64,000 bases of DNA from AP-15 sp963772295 (lineage in GTDB: Bacteria; Pseudomonadota; Alphaproteobacteria; ATCC43930; CGMCC-115725): the NCBI GenBank assembly GCA_963772295.1, contig CAVYWO010000011.1, positions 248,001 through 312,000 of the forward strand. Direction: 5' to 3'. The number at the start of each line of letters is the position of its first letter. Position 1 is the first letter of the stretch. Of the stretch, positions 55,649-63,655 are shown piece after piece. Position numbers and translations under genes: made by a program. A model generated the notes under the pieces. The model had not been told where the DNA came from, ran no database searches, and worked only from the letters and a program-made list of their open reading frames with translations.

Positions 55649-55699
55649 TGTAGGCGCCGGATCAAAATGTCACTCGCCTGCCAATTAGAGATGACACTC
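55649..55699. repeat. Left terminal repeat of the ISNCY-type element
   Basis: It starts TGTAGGCGCC and contains AAAATGTCACTC and TTAGAGATGACAC. It matches the inverted right end in the spacing and sequence of the two TGTCAC-like boxes, which are probable transposase binding sites. Confidence 0.7.
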
Positions 55700-55718
55700 C
55701 CGGGCGGATTTCCGGGGG

Positions 55719-57026
55719 GTGTCAAGGGTGACGGTTCGGCTGATGAGCGATGGCGAGTTGAGGCGGCTCGAGGTGCTGCGAGATTTGGATCAGCGGCGGC
55801 TGACGACCGAGGCGGCAGCGCAGCTGCTGAGGCTCGAGCGGCGTCAGGTATTCCGGCTGTTGAAGGCGTACCGGATCGAGGGCGCTGCTGGCCTGATTTC
55901 GAAGCGGCGTGGCGGTCCGGGCAACCGGCGCAAGCCCGAGGCGCTTCGGAGCAAGGTGCTGTCGATCATTCGCGAGCAGTATTGGGACTTCGGCCCGAGC
56001 TTGGCGGCCGAGAAGCTGCGCGAGGTTCACGGGATAACGCTCGGTCGCGAGACGCTGCGGCTATGGATGGTCGAGGCCGGGCTGTGGCTCGATCGCAAGC
56101 AGCGGCGAAAGCGCGTCCACCAGCCGCGCCATCGTCGCGACTGTGTCGGCGAACTGGTGCAGGTCGACGGCAGCGAGCATTGGTGGTTCGAGGACCGCGG
56201 CCCGCAATGTACGCTGCTCGTCTTCGTCGACGACGCGACCAGCCGGCTGATGCACCTGCAGTTCGTCGAGAGCGAGTCGACATTCGCCTATTTCCATGCC
56301 GCCCGCGCCTATCTGGAGGCCTGGGGCAAGCCGGTCGCCTTCTACAGCGACAAGCACGGGGTCTTTCGCGTCAACCACGAGGGTGCCAGCGGTGGTGACG
56401 GGATGACCCAGTTCGGGCGTGCGCTGCATGCTCTGAACATCGACATCATCTGCGCCAATTCGAGCCAGGCGAAGGGCCGGGTCGAGCGGGCGAACAAGAC
56501 CTTGCAGGATCGGCTGGTCAAGGAGTTGCGGCTAGCCGGCGCGCGCAGCCTGGCCGAAGGGAACGCCTTGCTGCCGGCTTTCATGGCCGACTACAACGCC
56601 CGCTTTGGCAAGCCGCCGGCGAACGCGAAGGACCTGCACCGGCCGCTGCGTGCCGGCGACGATCTGGAGGACGCCTTTGCCTGGAAGGAGGAGCGCACCC
56701 TTTCGCAAGCGCTGACGCTGCAATACGACAAGGTGATCTTCATCCTGGAACCGAGCGACCAGGCCAAGGCGGCGATCGGCAAACGGGTCACTGTCGTCGA
56801 TTATCCCGATGGCCGGCTATCAATCCGCTACAAGGGCGTCGCGCTCGCCTACCGCACCTTCGATGAGCTGCGCCACGTCCCGCAGGCTGCGATTGTCGAG
56901 AACAAGCGGCTCGGCGCCGTCCTCGCCTTCATCCGCGAGCAGCAGATCGAACGGGCAGAGGTCCGCAGCAGGAAGGCGCCGCGCCGCCGCGATCAGCGCG
57001 ACGCGCGCCTATTCAAAGTCGGCTGA
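55719..57026 (+). CDS. ISNCY-family DDE transposase
   Basis: A 435-residue transposase. It has an N-terminal helix-turn-helix (LTTEAAAQLLRLERRQVFRLLKAYRIEGAAGL) and a second HTH-like segment (GPSLAAEKLREVHGITLGRETLRLWM). An rve-type catalytic core follows with Asp in LVQVDGSEHWWFED, Asp in FYSDKHGVFR and Glu in KGRVERANKTLQDRLVKELR. It is complete and in one frame, so potentially active. GTG is the first start; an ATG eight codons later is possible. Confidence 0.93.
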   Translation: MSRVTVRLMSDGELRRLEVLRDLDQRRLTTEAAAQLLRLERRQVFRLLKAYRIEGAAGLISKRRGGPGNRRKPEALRSKVLSIIREQYWDFGPSLAAEKLREVHGITLGRETLRLWMVEAGLWLDRKQRRKRVHQPRHRRDCVGELVQVDGSEHWWFEDRGPQCTLLVFVDDATSRLMHLQFVESESTFAYFHAARAYLEAWGKPVAFYSDKHGVFRVNHEGASGGDGMTQFGRALHALNIDIICANSSQAKGRVERANKTLQDRLVKELRLAGARSLAEGNALLPAFMADYNARFGKPPANAKDLHRPLRAGDDLEDAFAWKEERTLSQALTLQYDKVIFILEPSDQAKAAIGKRVTVVDYPDGRLSIRYKGVALAYRTFDELRHVPQAAIVENKRLGAVLAFIREQQIERAEVRSRKAPRRRDQRDARLFKVG

Positions 57027-57090
57027 GCGTTTTCACGAGCTGAGCAGGGCCGCCCTATACACACTCGTTACGTAACGGAATAGCGAGCCT

Positions 57091-57408
57091 ATGAAACGAG
57101 GCCCTAAGCCCTTGCGTGAAAAGGCGATGACGACAGCCGAGCGGCAGGCCCGGTTTCGCGCGACGCACACCGACGGGATGTCCAGGATCATATACCGAAG
57201 ACCCGCCGACCGGCGCAGCCGGGCGCAGCGATGGCGCGCGGCCGTGGCCGAGCTTGTCGCCTTACAGGACGATTACCGAACGTGGCTGCAGGCGCTGCCG
57301 CAGAACCTTGAGGCAAGCGCCACGGCGGAGGCGCTGCGGGCGATCTGTGATCTCGATCTTTCCGATCTCGAAAGCGTCGAGCCGCCGCGCGGCTTTGGTC
57401 GCGACTGA
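57091..57408 (+). CDS. Passenger protein of the ISNCY-type element
   Basis: A 105-residue basic protein (MKRGPKPLREKAMTTAERQARFRATHTDG...RRPADRRSRAQRWRAAVAELVALQDDYRTWL) followed by an acidic leucine-rich tail. Proteins with this KRGPKP...MT-AERQARxR pattern occur beside transposase genes in many Alphaproteobacteria; function unknown. It lies between the transposase and the right terminal repeat. Confidence 0.75.
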   Translation: MKRGPKPLREKAMTTAERQARFRATHTDGMSRIIYRRPADRRSRAQRWRAAVAELVALQDDYRTWLQALPQNLEASATAEALRAICDLDLSDLESVEPPRGFGRD

Positions 57409-57575
57409 TGCAACGGGAGCCTGCCTGTCCGCCCGGGTTCTTCTACGAGCCGAGCGTGCTGACGCCCGCTCGGTAGACAACCGGTGCGGCTGCAAGCGTC
57501 CATGCATCGGGCGGCGGTCGGGCGCTGCGCTACGCCGGGGCTGCGCGCCCGCCCGCCGCCCGCCCCCAACCGACA

Positions 57576-57623
57576 GTGACATTTCTAAATGGCAGAAAGA
57601 GTGACATCTCTATTTGGTGGACA
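57576..57623. repeat. Right terminal repeat of the ISNCY-type element
   Basis: In reverse complement it starts TGTCCACC and contains GAGATGTCACTC and TTAGAAATGTCAC, mirroring the left end. It ends at GGTGGACA before the candidate target duplication. Confidence 0.7.
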
Positions 57624-57630
57624 CAACACA

Positions 57631-57682
57631 TGTCGGCGCAAGATAGAAATGTCACCCGGCGCGCAAAGTAGAGATGACACCC
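57631..57682. repeat. Second left-type IS end, solo remnant
   Basis: TGTCGGCGCAAGATAGAAATGTCACCC followed by AGTAGAGATGACACCCCC closely matches the left end at 55649 in the same orientation, but no transposase gene follows. This indicates an older, mostly deleted relative of the same IS. Confidence 0.65.
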
Positions 57683-57932
57683 CCGTTGCCGCCTCGGACA
57701 TGACCGGGGCGACACGGCATCACAGCCGAACGCCGGGTCGGGATTGAGCTACTATTGCCGGTGACCGGCGAAGCGGAAGCGGGCTCTGCTGGGGAGCAAC
57801 CCGCCGAGGAACTGATCGGGATCATCCACACCTGCCCGACCTGATCGCGGCCCCTTCGGGACGCGCGGGTAGGGCCCTACCTGCCGCGGTCGATCCCTGG
57901 TATCTTCGCGGCCAAATCGTTGGGATCGGCCC
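57683..57932. other. Leader region of the molybdopterin oxidoreductase operon
   Basis: About 250 bases without a gene. The operon promoter should be here; no clear operator or riboswitch could be recognised by eye, and a molybdenum-cofactor riboswitch was not evident. Confidence 0.4.
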
Positions 57933-59993
57933 GTGGCTCTCGACCTCGTGCCCAGCGTCTGCCCGCATGACTGCCCGAGCGCCTGCGCGCTCGAAGTGGA
58001 GCGCTTGGACGGCGGGCGGATCGGGCGGGTGCGCGGGGCGCGGGCGCAGAGCTATACGGCGGGCATCGTCTGCGCCAAGGTCGCCCGCTATGCCGAGCGC
58101 CAGCATCACCCCGACCGGCTGTCAACGCCGCTGCGCCGGGTCGGCGCGAAGGGCGTCGGCCGCGCCGCCTTCGTCCCGATCTCCTGGGACGAGGCCCTCG
58201 ACCGGGTCGCCGAGGGGTTGACCCTGGCCGCCCTGCGGCACGGCCCGGAGGCGGTCTGGCCTTATTACTACGCCGGAACGATGGGCCTCGTGCAGCGCGA
58301 CGGGATCAACCGGCTGCGCCATGCGATGCGCTATTCGGGAGAGGATCTCTCGATCTGCACGATGCTTGCCGATGCCGGCTGGTTCGCCGGGGTCGGCGTC
58401 AAGCGCGGCGTCGACGGCCGCGAGATCGCCAAATCCGACCTGATCGTCGTCTGGGGCGCCAACCCGGTCTCGACCCAGGTCAACCTGATGCGTCACGTCG
58501 CGATCGCGCGCCGCGAGCGCGGCGCCAAGCTCGTCGTGATCGATCCTTACCGGACCGCGAGCGCGGCGCAGGCCGATCTGCACCTCCCGCTCCTGCCGGG
58601 CACCGACGGGGCGCTCGCCTGCGCCGTCATGCATGTGCTGTTCGAGGAGGGCTATGCCGACCGCGCCTACATGGCGCGCCATACCGACGATCCCAAGGGG
58701 CTCGAGGCGCATCTCGCCAGCCGCGGCCCGGCCTGGGCGGCCGCGATCACCGGCTTGTCCGAAGCCCTGATCCTCGCCTTCGCCCGGCTCTACGGGCGCA
58801 CCAAGCGCAGCTATCTCCGGCTCGGCTACGGTTTTTCGCGCTCGCGCAACGGTGCCGCCCAGCTGTTTGCCGCAAGCTGCCTGCCGGCGGTGACCGGCGC
58901 CTGGCAGTACGAGGGCGGCGGCGCCCTCTATTCGAACCACGGCCTCGTCGATCTCGACCGCACCCTCGTCGAAGGGCTCGACCGGCAAGACCCCGGCATA
59001 CGGGTGCTCGACCAGTCGCGGATCGGCGCGGTGCTGACCGGCAACCGCGACGACCTCGGCGGCGGGCCGCCGGTGACGGCGCTCCTTGTCCAGAACACCA
59101 ACCCGATCGTCGTCGCCCCCGAATTGGGGCTGGTGCGCCAAGGCTTTGCCCGGGACGACCTGTTCCTTTGCGTGCACGAGCAGTTCATGACCGAAACCGC
59201 GGCGATGGCCGACATCGTCCTGCCGGCGACGACCTTTCTCGAGGACGACGATCTCTACACCGCCGGCGCTCACACCTATTTGCAGCTGGCGCGCGCGATT
59301 CTGCCGCCCCATGCCGAATGCCGCTCGAACCACGATGTCGTCTGCGCCTTGGCCGCTCGCCTCGGCGCCGATCATCCGGGCTTCCGGATGAGCGCGCTCG
59401 ACCTCATCGACCGGACGCTCAAGGCGAGCGGCCTGCCCGGCATTGCCGAGTTTCCCGACGACGGCTGGCTCGATTGCGCGCCGCCCTTTGCCACGTCGCA
59501 TTTTCTCGACGGTTTTGTCCATGCCGACGGGAAATTCCACTTTCGCGCGAACTGGGCCGCACTCGGGAGCCGGCACCAGGGCTTGCCGCCATTTGCCGAC
59601 CACGTCGCGGTGCTCGACGACGGCGACCCGGCGCGGCCGTTCCGCCTCGTCGCCGCCCCGTCGCGCTCGTTTCTCAACACCTCGTTCAACAACACGCCGT
59701 CGAGCCTCGCCCGCGAAGGCCGGCCGACGGCACTCGTTCATCCCGAGGCCTTGGCGCGGCTCGGGCTCGGCGACGGCGACCGGCTGCGCATCGGCAACGC
59801 CAAAGGTGCCGTCGTCGTCCGGGCCCGGGCCTTCGACGGGTTGCAGCAGCGGGTCGTGATCGTCGAGGGGATCTGGCCCAACCATGCCTTCGAAGGCGGC
59901 ATCGGGATCAATCTGCTGACCAGCGCCGATCCCGGCCTGCCGCGCGGCGGCGCCGTATTTCACGACACTTCGGTCTGGCTCGAACCGGCATGA
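57933..59993 (+). CDS. Molybdopterin (bis-MGD) oxidoreductase with N-terminal 4Fe-4S cluster
   Basis: A 686-residue DMSO-reductase superfamily protein. The Cys cluster motif CPHDCPSACALE...GIVCAK lies near residues 10-50, followed by the bis-MGD domains (FVPISWDEALDRVAEGL, YYYAGTMGLVQRDG, VWGANPVSTQVNLMRH) and a C-terminal dinucleotide-binding domain (FNNTPSSLAREG...LGDGDRLRIGNAKGAVVVRA). There is no twin-arginine signal, so it is cytoplasmic. The substrate is unknown. The start is GTG. The downstream VWA gene follows after 7 bp. Confidence 0.9.
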   Translation: MALDLVPSVCPHDCPSACALEVERLDGGRIGRVRGARAQSYTAGIVCAKVARYAERQHHPDRLSTPLRRVGAKGVGRAAFVPISWDEALDRVAEGLTLAALRHGPEAVWPYYYAGTMGLVQRDGINRLRHAMRYSGEDLSICTMLADAGWFAGVGVKRGVDGREIAKSDLIVVWGANPVSTQVNLMRHVAIARRERGAKLVVIDPYRTASAAQADLHLPLLPGTDGALACAVMHVLFEEGYADRAYMARHTDDPKGLEAHLASRGPAWAAAITGLSEALILAFARLYGRTKRSYLRLGYGFSRSRNGAAQLFAASCLPAVTGAWQYEGGGALYSNHGLVDLDRTLVEGLDRQDPGIRVLDQSRIGAVLTGNRDDLGGGPPVTALLVQNTNPIVVAPELGLVRQGFARDDLFLCVHEQFMTETAAMADIVLPATTFLEDDDLYTAGAHTYLQLARAILPPHAECRSNHDVVCALAARLGADHPGFRMSALDLIDRTLKASGLPGIAEFPDDGWLDCAPPFATSHFLDGFVHADGKFHFRANWAALGSRHQGLPPFADHVAVLDDGDPARPFRLVAAPSRSFLNTSFNNTPSSLAREGRPTALVHPEALARLGLGDGDRLRIGNAKGAVVVRARAFDGLQQRVVIVEGIWPNHAFEGGIGINLLTSADPGLPRGGAVFHDTSVWLEPA

Positions 59994-60000
59994 GGAGCGC

Positions 60001-60711
60001 ATGAGCGGCGACAGCAAGGGCCTCCCGGCGGAAACCGGCTCGCCGGAGATCGACGCGTTCCTCGAACAGCTCAGGCAGGCGCCGCCGGCGCCGAAGGGCG
60101 GCGGCCGCGGCCGGCTGATCTTTGCCCTCGACGCGACGGCGAGCCGCGAGCCGACCTGGGACCGCGCCTGCCGGATCCAGGGCGAGATGTTCGAGGCGAC
60201 GGCCGGTCTTGGCGGGCTCGACATCCAGCTCGTCTATTATCGCGGCTTCGCCGAGTGCAAGGCGAGCCGGTGGGTGACGACGGCGGCGGATCTGCACCGG
60301 ATCATGCGCGCCGTGTCCTGCGTCGGCGGCGAGACCCAGATCGAACGCGTGCTGAGCCATGCGATCCGCGAGACCGGCAGGCGCCGGGTCAACGCCCTCG
60401 TCTTTGTCGGCGACGCGATGGAGGAGGGCGTCGATCGGCTGTGCCGGCTCGCCGGCGAACTCGGCCTCCTCGGCGTGCCGGCCTTTCTCTTTCACGAGGG
60501 CCGCGACCGCGCCGCGGCGGCGGCGTTCAAGCAGATTGCCGCGCTCTCGCACGGCGCCTATCTCGCCTTTGACCTGGCCAGCGCCGACCGGCTCAAGGAG
60601 CTGCTGGCCGCGGTCGCGGTCTATGCCGCCGGCGGCTATCGCGCGCTCACCGCCTACGGGGCGCAAAAGGGCGGCGAAATCTTGCGGCTGACCGCCCAGC
60701 TGCGCCGCTGA
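60001..60711 (+). CDS. VWA-domain protein
   Basis: A 236-residue protein whose von Willebrand A fold starts at LIFALDATASREPTWDRA, with a MIDAS-like DxTxS metal site. Later are VGGETQIERVLSHAI and ALVFVGDAMEEGVDRLCRLAGELG. It has no signal peptide, so it acts in the cytoplasm. It lies in an operon between the molybdoenzyme and a membrane J-domain protein; VWA proteins often work with AAA or chaperone partners in metallocofactor insertion, but this is inference. Confidence 0.85.
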   Translation: MSGDSKGLPAETGSPEIDAFLEQLRQAPPAPKGGGRGRLIFALDATASREPTWDRACRIQGEMFEATAGLGGLDIQLVYYRGFAECKASRWVTTAADLHRIMRAVSCVGGETQIERVLSHAIRETGRRRVNALVFVGDAMEEGVDRLCRLAGELGLLGVPAFLFHEGRDRAAAAAFKQIAALSHGAYLAFDLASADRLKELLAAVAVYAAGGYRALTAYGAQKGGEILRLTAQLRR

Positions 60712-60720
60712 CGGCGGGCG

Positions 60721-61422
60721 ATGCTCTATCTGGTCGGCGGCTTTCTGGTCCTCGGCGGCTTCCTGCTGCTCGTCAATCTGTTCGTCAACGCCGATCCGGC
60801 GCGGCTCGCGCGCAATCTCAAATGGGCGGGGATCGCGGTCGGCGCCGTCGCCGTCATCGCGCTGATCCTGCTGCCGCCGGTGCGCGAGTTTGCCGCGCTC
60901 CTGCTGCCGCTCGCGATGTCGATGCCGCTGCTGTCGCGGCTTCGCCGCCTCTTCGACCGCTACCGCAACCCGGCCGGCCCCCGGACCTCGGAGGCGCGGA
61001 CCGCTTTCCTGCGGATGACGCTCGATCTCGACACCGGCAGCATGAGCGGCACGGTGTTGCACGGCCGGTTCGCCGGGATGCGGATCGAAGAGCTCGCCCT
61101 CGCCGACCTGTTGGCGCTGCTGCGCGAATGCCGGGCCGAGGACGAGAAGGCGGCGCGTCTCGTCGAAGCCTATCTCGACCGTCTTCATCCCGATTGGCGC
61201 GAGGCAATGGCCGGCGGGTCGGGCGGATCCCCACCCTCGGGCGGCGGCATGACCCAAGACGAAGCCCGTGCGATCCTCGGCGTCGCGCCCGGCGCCGGCG
61301 CCGACGAGATCAAGGAGGCGCATCGCCGGCTGATGGTCAAGCTGCACCCCGACCACGGCGGCTCCGACTATCTCGCGACCCAGATCAACCGCGCCCGCGA
61401 CGTCCTGCTCGGCCGGAAATGA
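60721..61422 (+). CDS. Membrane-anchored protein with C-terminal J domain
   Basis: A 233-residue protein with two N-terminal membrane segments (YLVGGFLVLGGFLLLVNLFV and AVGAVAVIALILL), a middle region (RTAFLRMTLDLDTGSMSGTVLHGRF) and a Gly/Ser linker. A C-terminal J domain follows: MTQDEARAILGVAPGAGADEIKEAHRRLMVKLHPDHGGSDYLATQINRARDVLL, with the HPD motif that stimulates DnaK. It resembles mitochondrial TIM14/DNAJC15 in layout. It is the last gene of the operon, nine bases after the VWA gene. Confidence 0.9.
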   Translation: MLYLVGGFLVLGGFLLLVNLFVNADPARLARNLKWAGIAVGAVAVIALILLPPVREFAALLLPLAMSMPLLSRLRRLFDRYRNPAGPRTSEARTAFLRMTLDLDTGSMSGTVLHGRFAGMRIEELALADLLALLRECRAEDEKAARLVEAYLDRLHPDWREAMAGGSGGSPPSGGGMTQDEARAILGVAPGAGADEIKEAHRRLMVKLHPDHGGSDYLATQINRARDVLLGRK

Positions 61423-61829
61423 TGATCCACCGTGTCATTGCGAGCTCACGGGTCCGCGCTCCGAGGCTGGGCAAGAAATGCGCTGCATCTGCCCCGTACG
61501 TGGTTCGAGACGCGTCCGTCCCCGGACGGCCGCCCGCCAAGGCGGGCGTTCCGGGGATCGCCGGGACGCTCCTCACCATGAGGTAAACTTTGATGGCATT
61601 GTTCAAAGTGCCTCATCCTGAGCGCGCGCGAAGCGCGCAGACGAAGGACGTACAGCGGCGATCCAGACCCGATGACGATACTTGCCCAGCGTCTCCGCGC
61701 GGCCCGAGGATAAACTCCGCGAAGCAATCCAGACTCGGGTGAGTGGTGCCGTGGCCAGGGGATTGCTTCGTAGCACTACGGGCCACCCCGCAATGACAGC
61801 CCCCTCCTGATGCCCATACTCAGGGGGGT
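61423..61829. repeat. Intergenic block of dispersed repeats
   Basis: Several extragenic units are packed together: GTCATTGCGAGC; a CCCCGGACGGCCG unit with a CGGGCGTTCCGGGGATCGCCGGGACG segment; the CCTCATCCTGAGCGCGCGCGAAGCGCGC-type hairpin; a GCGGCCCGAGGATAAACTCCGCG unit; and GGATTGCTTCGTAGCACTACG followed by CCCCGCAATGACAG. Such units are common in alphaproteobacterial spacers. No gene. Confidence 0.75.
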
Positions 61830-62126
61830 TCAGAGGCAGTCGAAAAAGGCAAAGCGCTCGCCGACGCCGAGCCCCTCGTAGTAGGTCTTGCGCAACTTCG
61901 CGACCTTTCCGTATTGGCCGCAGCTCGATTGCGCGAGCCGGGTCGCCGCGTCGAGGCCATTGGCGACGCCGTCGTAGCGGATCGAAACATGGGTGTCCGA
62001 ACCTTCGACGATCTGGACCGGGTCGCAGCCCGCCAGCATCGGCTGAAGCCCGATCAGGACGGCGCCGGCACAGATCCGCAACCGACCCCCGCGGCCAACG
62101 CGGTTCCGCCGCGGCGGCGCATGCAT
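61830..62126 (-). CDS. Small putative lipoprotein
   Basis: A 98-residue protein. A signal peptide with lipobox (AGAVLIGLQPMLAGC) leads to a short mature part, DPVQIVEGSDTHVSIRYDGVANGLDAATRLAQSSCGQYGKVAKL, with two further Cys. The last part resembles small alphaproteobacterial secreted proteins where CxxYGK follows an AxxLA helix, but I do not know a function. The ATG at MHAPPRRN is chosen; upstream ATGs exist. It is divergent from the MFS gene. Confidence 0.7.
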   Translation of the reverse strand: MHAPPRRNRVGRGGRLRICAGAVLIGLQPMLAGCDPVQIVEGSDTHVSIRYDGVANGLDAATRLAQSSCGQYGKVAKLRKTYYEGLGVGERFAFFDCL

Positions 62127-62251
62127 TACATCTCGTATATGATATACCAACATCATCATAGGTCGGCTGCGATCCTGCGGGCGCAACCGGCGGCCGGCGC
62201 CGACAGCTTTGCCGGCTCGCGTTTTCTTTGGCAAGCGGTGCGGGAGCGGCG

Positions 62252-63655
62252 ATGCGGCTGAACCTCAGGCACCGGTCGCTGGTGCCGTTCGTCGTCGCCT
62301 GCGCGCTGTTCATGCAGAACCTCGATTCGACGGTAATCGCGACGGCGCTGCCGGCGATCGCCCGCTCGCTCGGCGAAAGCCCGCTGCGCCTCAACCTGGC
62401 CATCACCTCCTATCTGCTGAGCCTTGCCGTCTTCATCCCGAGCAGCGGCTGGGTCGCCGACCGGTTCGGGGCGCGGCGCGTCTTTACCGGCGCGATCGTG
62501 GTCTTCACGCTGGGCTCAATCGCCTGCGGGGCGGCGCATTCGCTCGCCGAACTCGTGGCGGCGCGCATCCTGCAAGGCGTTGGCGGGGCGCTGATGGTGC
62601 CGGTCGGCCGCCTCGTACTGGTGCGCGCCGTCGAAAAGTCGGAGCTGGTGCGGGCGATGTCCTTTGTCGCGGTGCCGGCGTTGCTGGGACCGGTCATGGG
62701 ACCGCCGCTCGGCGGCCTGATCGTCACCTACGCGTCGTGGCGCTGGATCTTCTTCATCAACATTCCGATCGGCGTGCTCGGCATCGTGCTCGTCAACCTG
62801 CTCATCGGCAATCTGGGGGAGACCGGGCGCCGGCCGTTCGATCTCGCCGGCTTTGCCCTGACCGGGATCGGGCTCGCCTGCCTCGCCTTCGGCTTCGAGA
62901 CCGTGGGCCGCGGCGCCCTGCCGATCCTGGCCGTGGCGGGATTGCTGGCCGTCGGCGCCGCGTCGATCGCGCTCTATGTCGGCCATGCCCACCGCGTCGA
63001 GCACCCGATCATCGATCTCGCCTTGCTCGGCATCCCGACATATCTGGCGGCGTCGGCCGGCGGCTTCCTGTTTCGCATGGGGATCGGCGCCTTGCCGTTT
63101 CTGCTGCCGCTGATGCTGCAGATCGGGTTCGGCCTCAGTGCCTTGCATTCCGGCCTCCTGACCTTCGCCAGTGCGGCCGGGGCAATGGTGATGAAGACCA
63201 GCGCCGTGCGCATCCTGCGCCGCTTCGGTTTCCGCCTCGTGCTCGTCGTCGACGCCGTGATCAGCGCCGGATTTCTCTTCGGCTACAGCCTGTTCCGCCC
63301 GGATACGCCGCATTTCCTGATCTTTCTGGCGTTGCTCGCCGGCGGGTTCTTCCGCTCATTGCAGATGACCAGCATCAACACCTTGGGCTACGCCGACGTC
63401 CCGCCCGCGATGCTGAGCCGCGCCACCAGCCTCAGCAGCATGGCGCAGCAATTGTCGCAGACCGCCGGGGTCGCCACCGCCGCCCTGCTGCTGCACCTGG
63501 TGCTGCTGGTGCGCGGCGGCGATGCCCTCGCCGCCGCCGATTTCTACCCCGCCTTTGTCGGCATCGCGGTGATTTCGCTGTTCTCGGTGCCGTTCTTTCT
63601 GCGGATGCCGCCCAATGCCGGGGCCGAGGTCAGCGGCCACGCCCTGGCGCGGTGA
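62252..63655 (+). CDS. MFS transporter, DHA2 (EmrB/QacA) family
   Basis: A 467-residue drug:H+ antiporter. Signatures are LFMQNLDSTVIATALPAIARSLG in helix 1 (the DHA2 motif D1), GWVADRFGARRVF (motif A), ARILQGVGGALMVPVGR (motif B) and VPALLGPVMGPPLGGLI (motif C), then WRWIFFINIPIGVLGI. About 14 helices are expected. GGGAGCGG precedes the chosen ATG. Substrate unknown, probably export of a toxic compound. Confidence 0.9.
   Translation: MRLNLRHRSLVPFVVACALFMQNLDSTVIATALPAIARSLGESPLRLNLAITSYLLSLAVFIPSSGWVADRFGARRVFTGAIVVFTLGSIACGAAHSLAELVAARILQGVGGALMVPVGRLVLVRAVEKSELVRAMSFVAVPALLGPVMGPPLGGLIVTYASWRWIFFINIPIGVLGIVLVNLLIGNLGETGRRPFDLAGFALTGIGLACLAFGFETVGRGALPILAVAGLLAVGAASIALYVGHAHRVEHPIIDLALLGIPTYLAASAGGFLFRMGIGALPFLLPLMLQIGFGLSALHSGLLTFASAAGAMVMKTSAVRILRRFGFRLVLVVDAVISAGFLFGYSLFRPDTPHFLIFLALLAGGFFRSLQMTSINTLGYADVPPAMLSRATSLSSMAQQLSQTAGVATAALLLHLVLLVRGGDALAAADFYPAFVGIAVISLFSVPFFLRMPPNAGAEVSGHALAR

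Larger units (their letters stand above)
55649..57623 (+). mobile_element. ISNCY (IS1202-like) insertion sequence with passenger gene
   Basis: The element contains a transposase gene, a small passenger gene and imperfect terminal inverted repeats. Both ends begin TGT and carry a pair of ATGTCAC/ATGACAC motifs about 25 bases apart. The flanks AACACA (55643-55648 and 57625-57630) are a candidate six-base target duplication. A further left-type end starts at 57631, so the insertion appears to have landed at the tip of an older copy. Confidence 0.75.

Noticed and set aside
57683..57932. Molybdenum-cofactor riboswitch in the molybdoenzyme leader
   Set aside because: No extended paired structure with the expected conserved core could be traced by eye; an Infernal search would be needed.
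48157..60224. Long antisense frames opposite the Na/Pi symporter (558 codons) and the molybdoenzyme (700 codons)
   Set aside because: Same reason: the opposite strands carry full domain architectures, and the antisense text has none.
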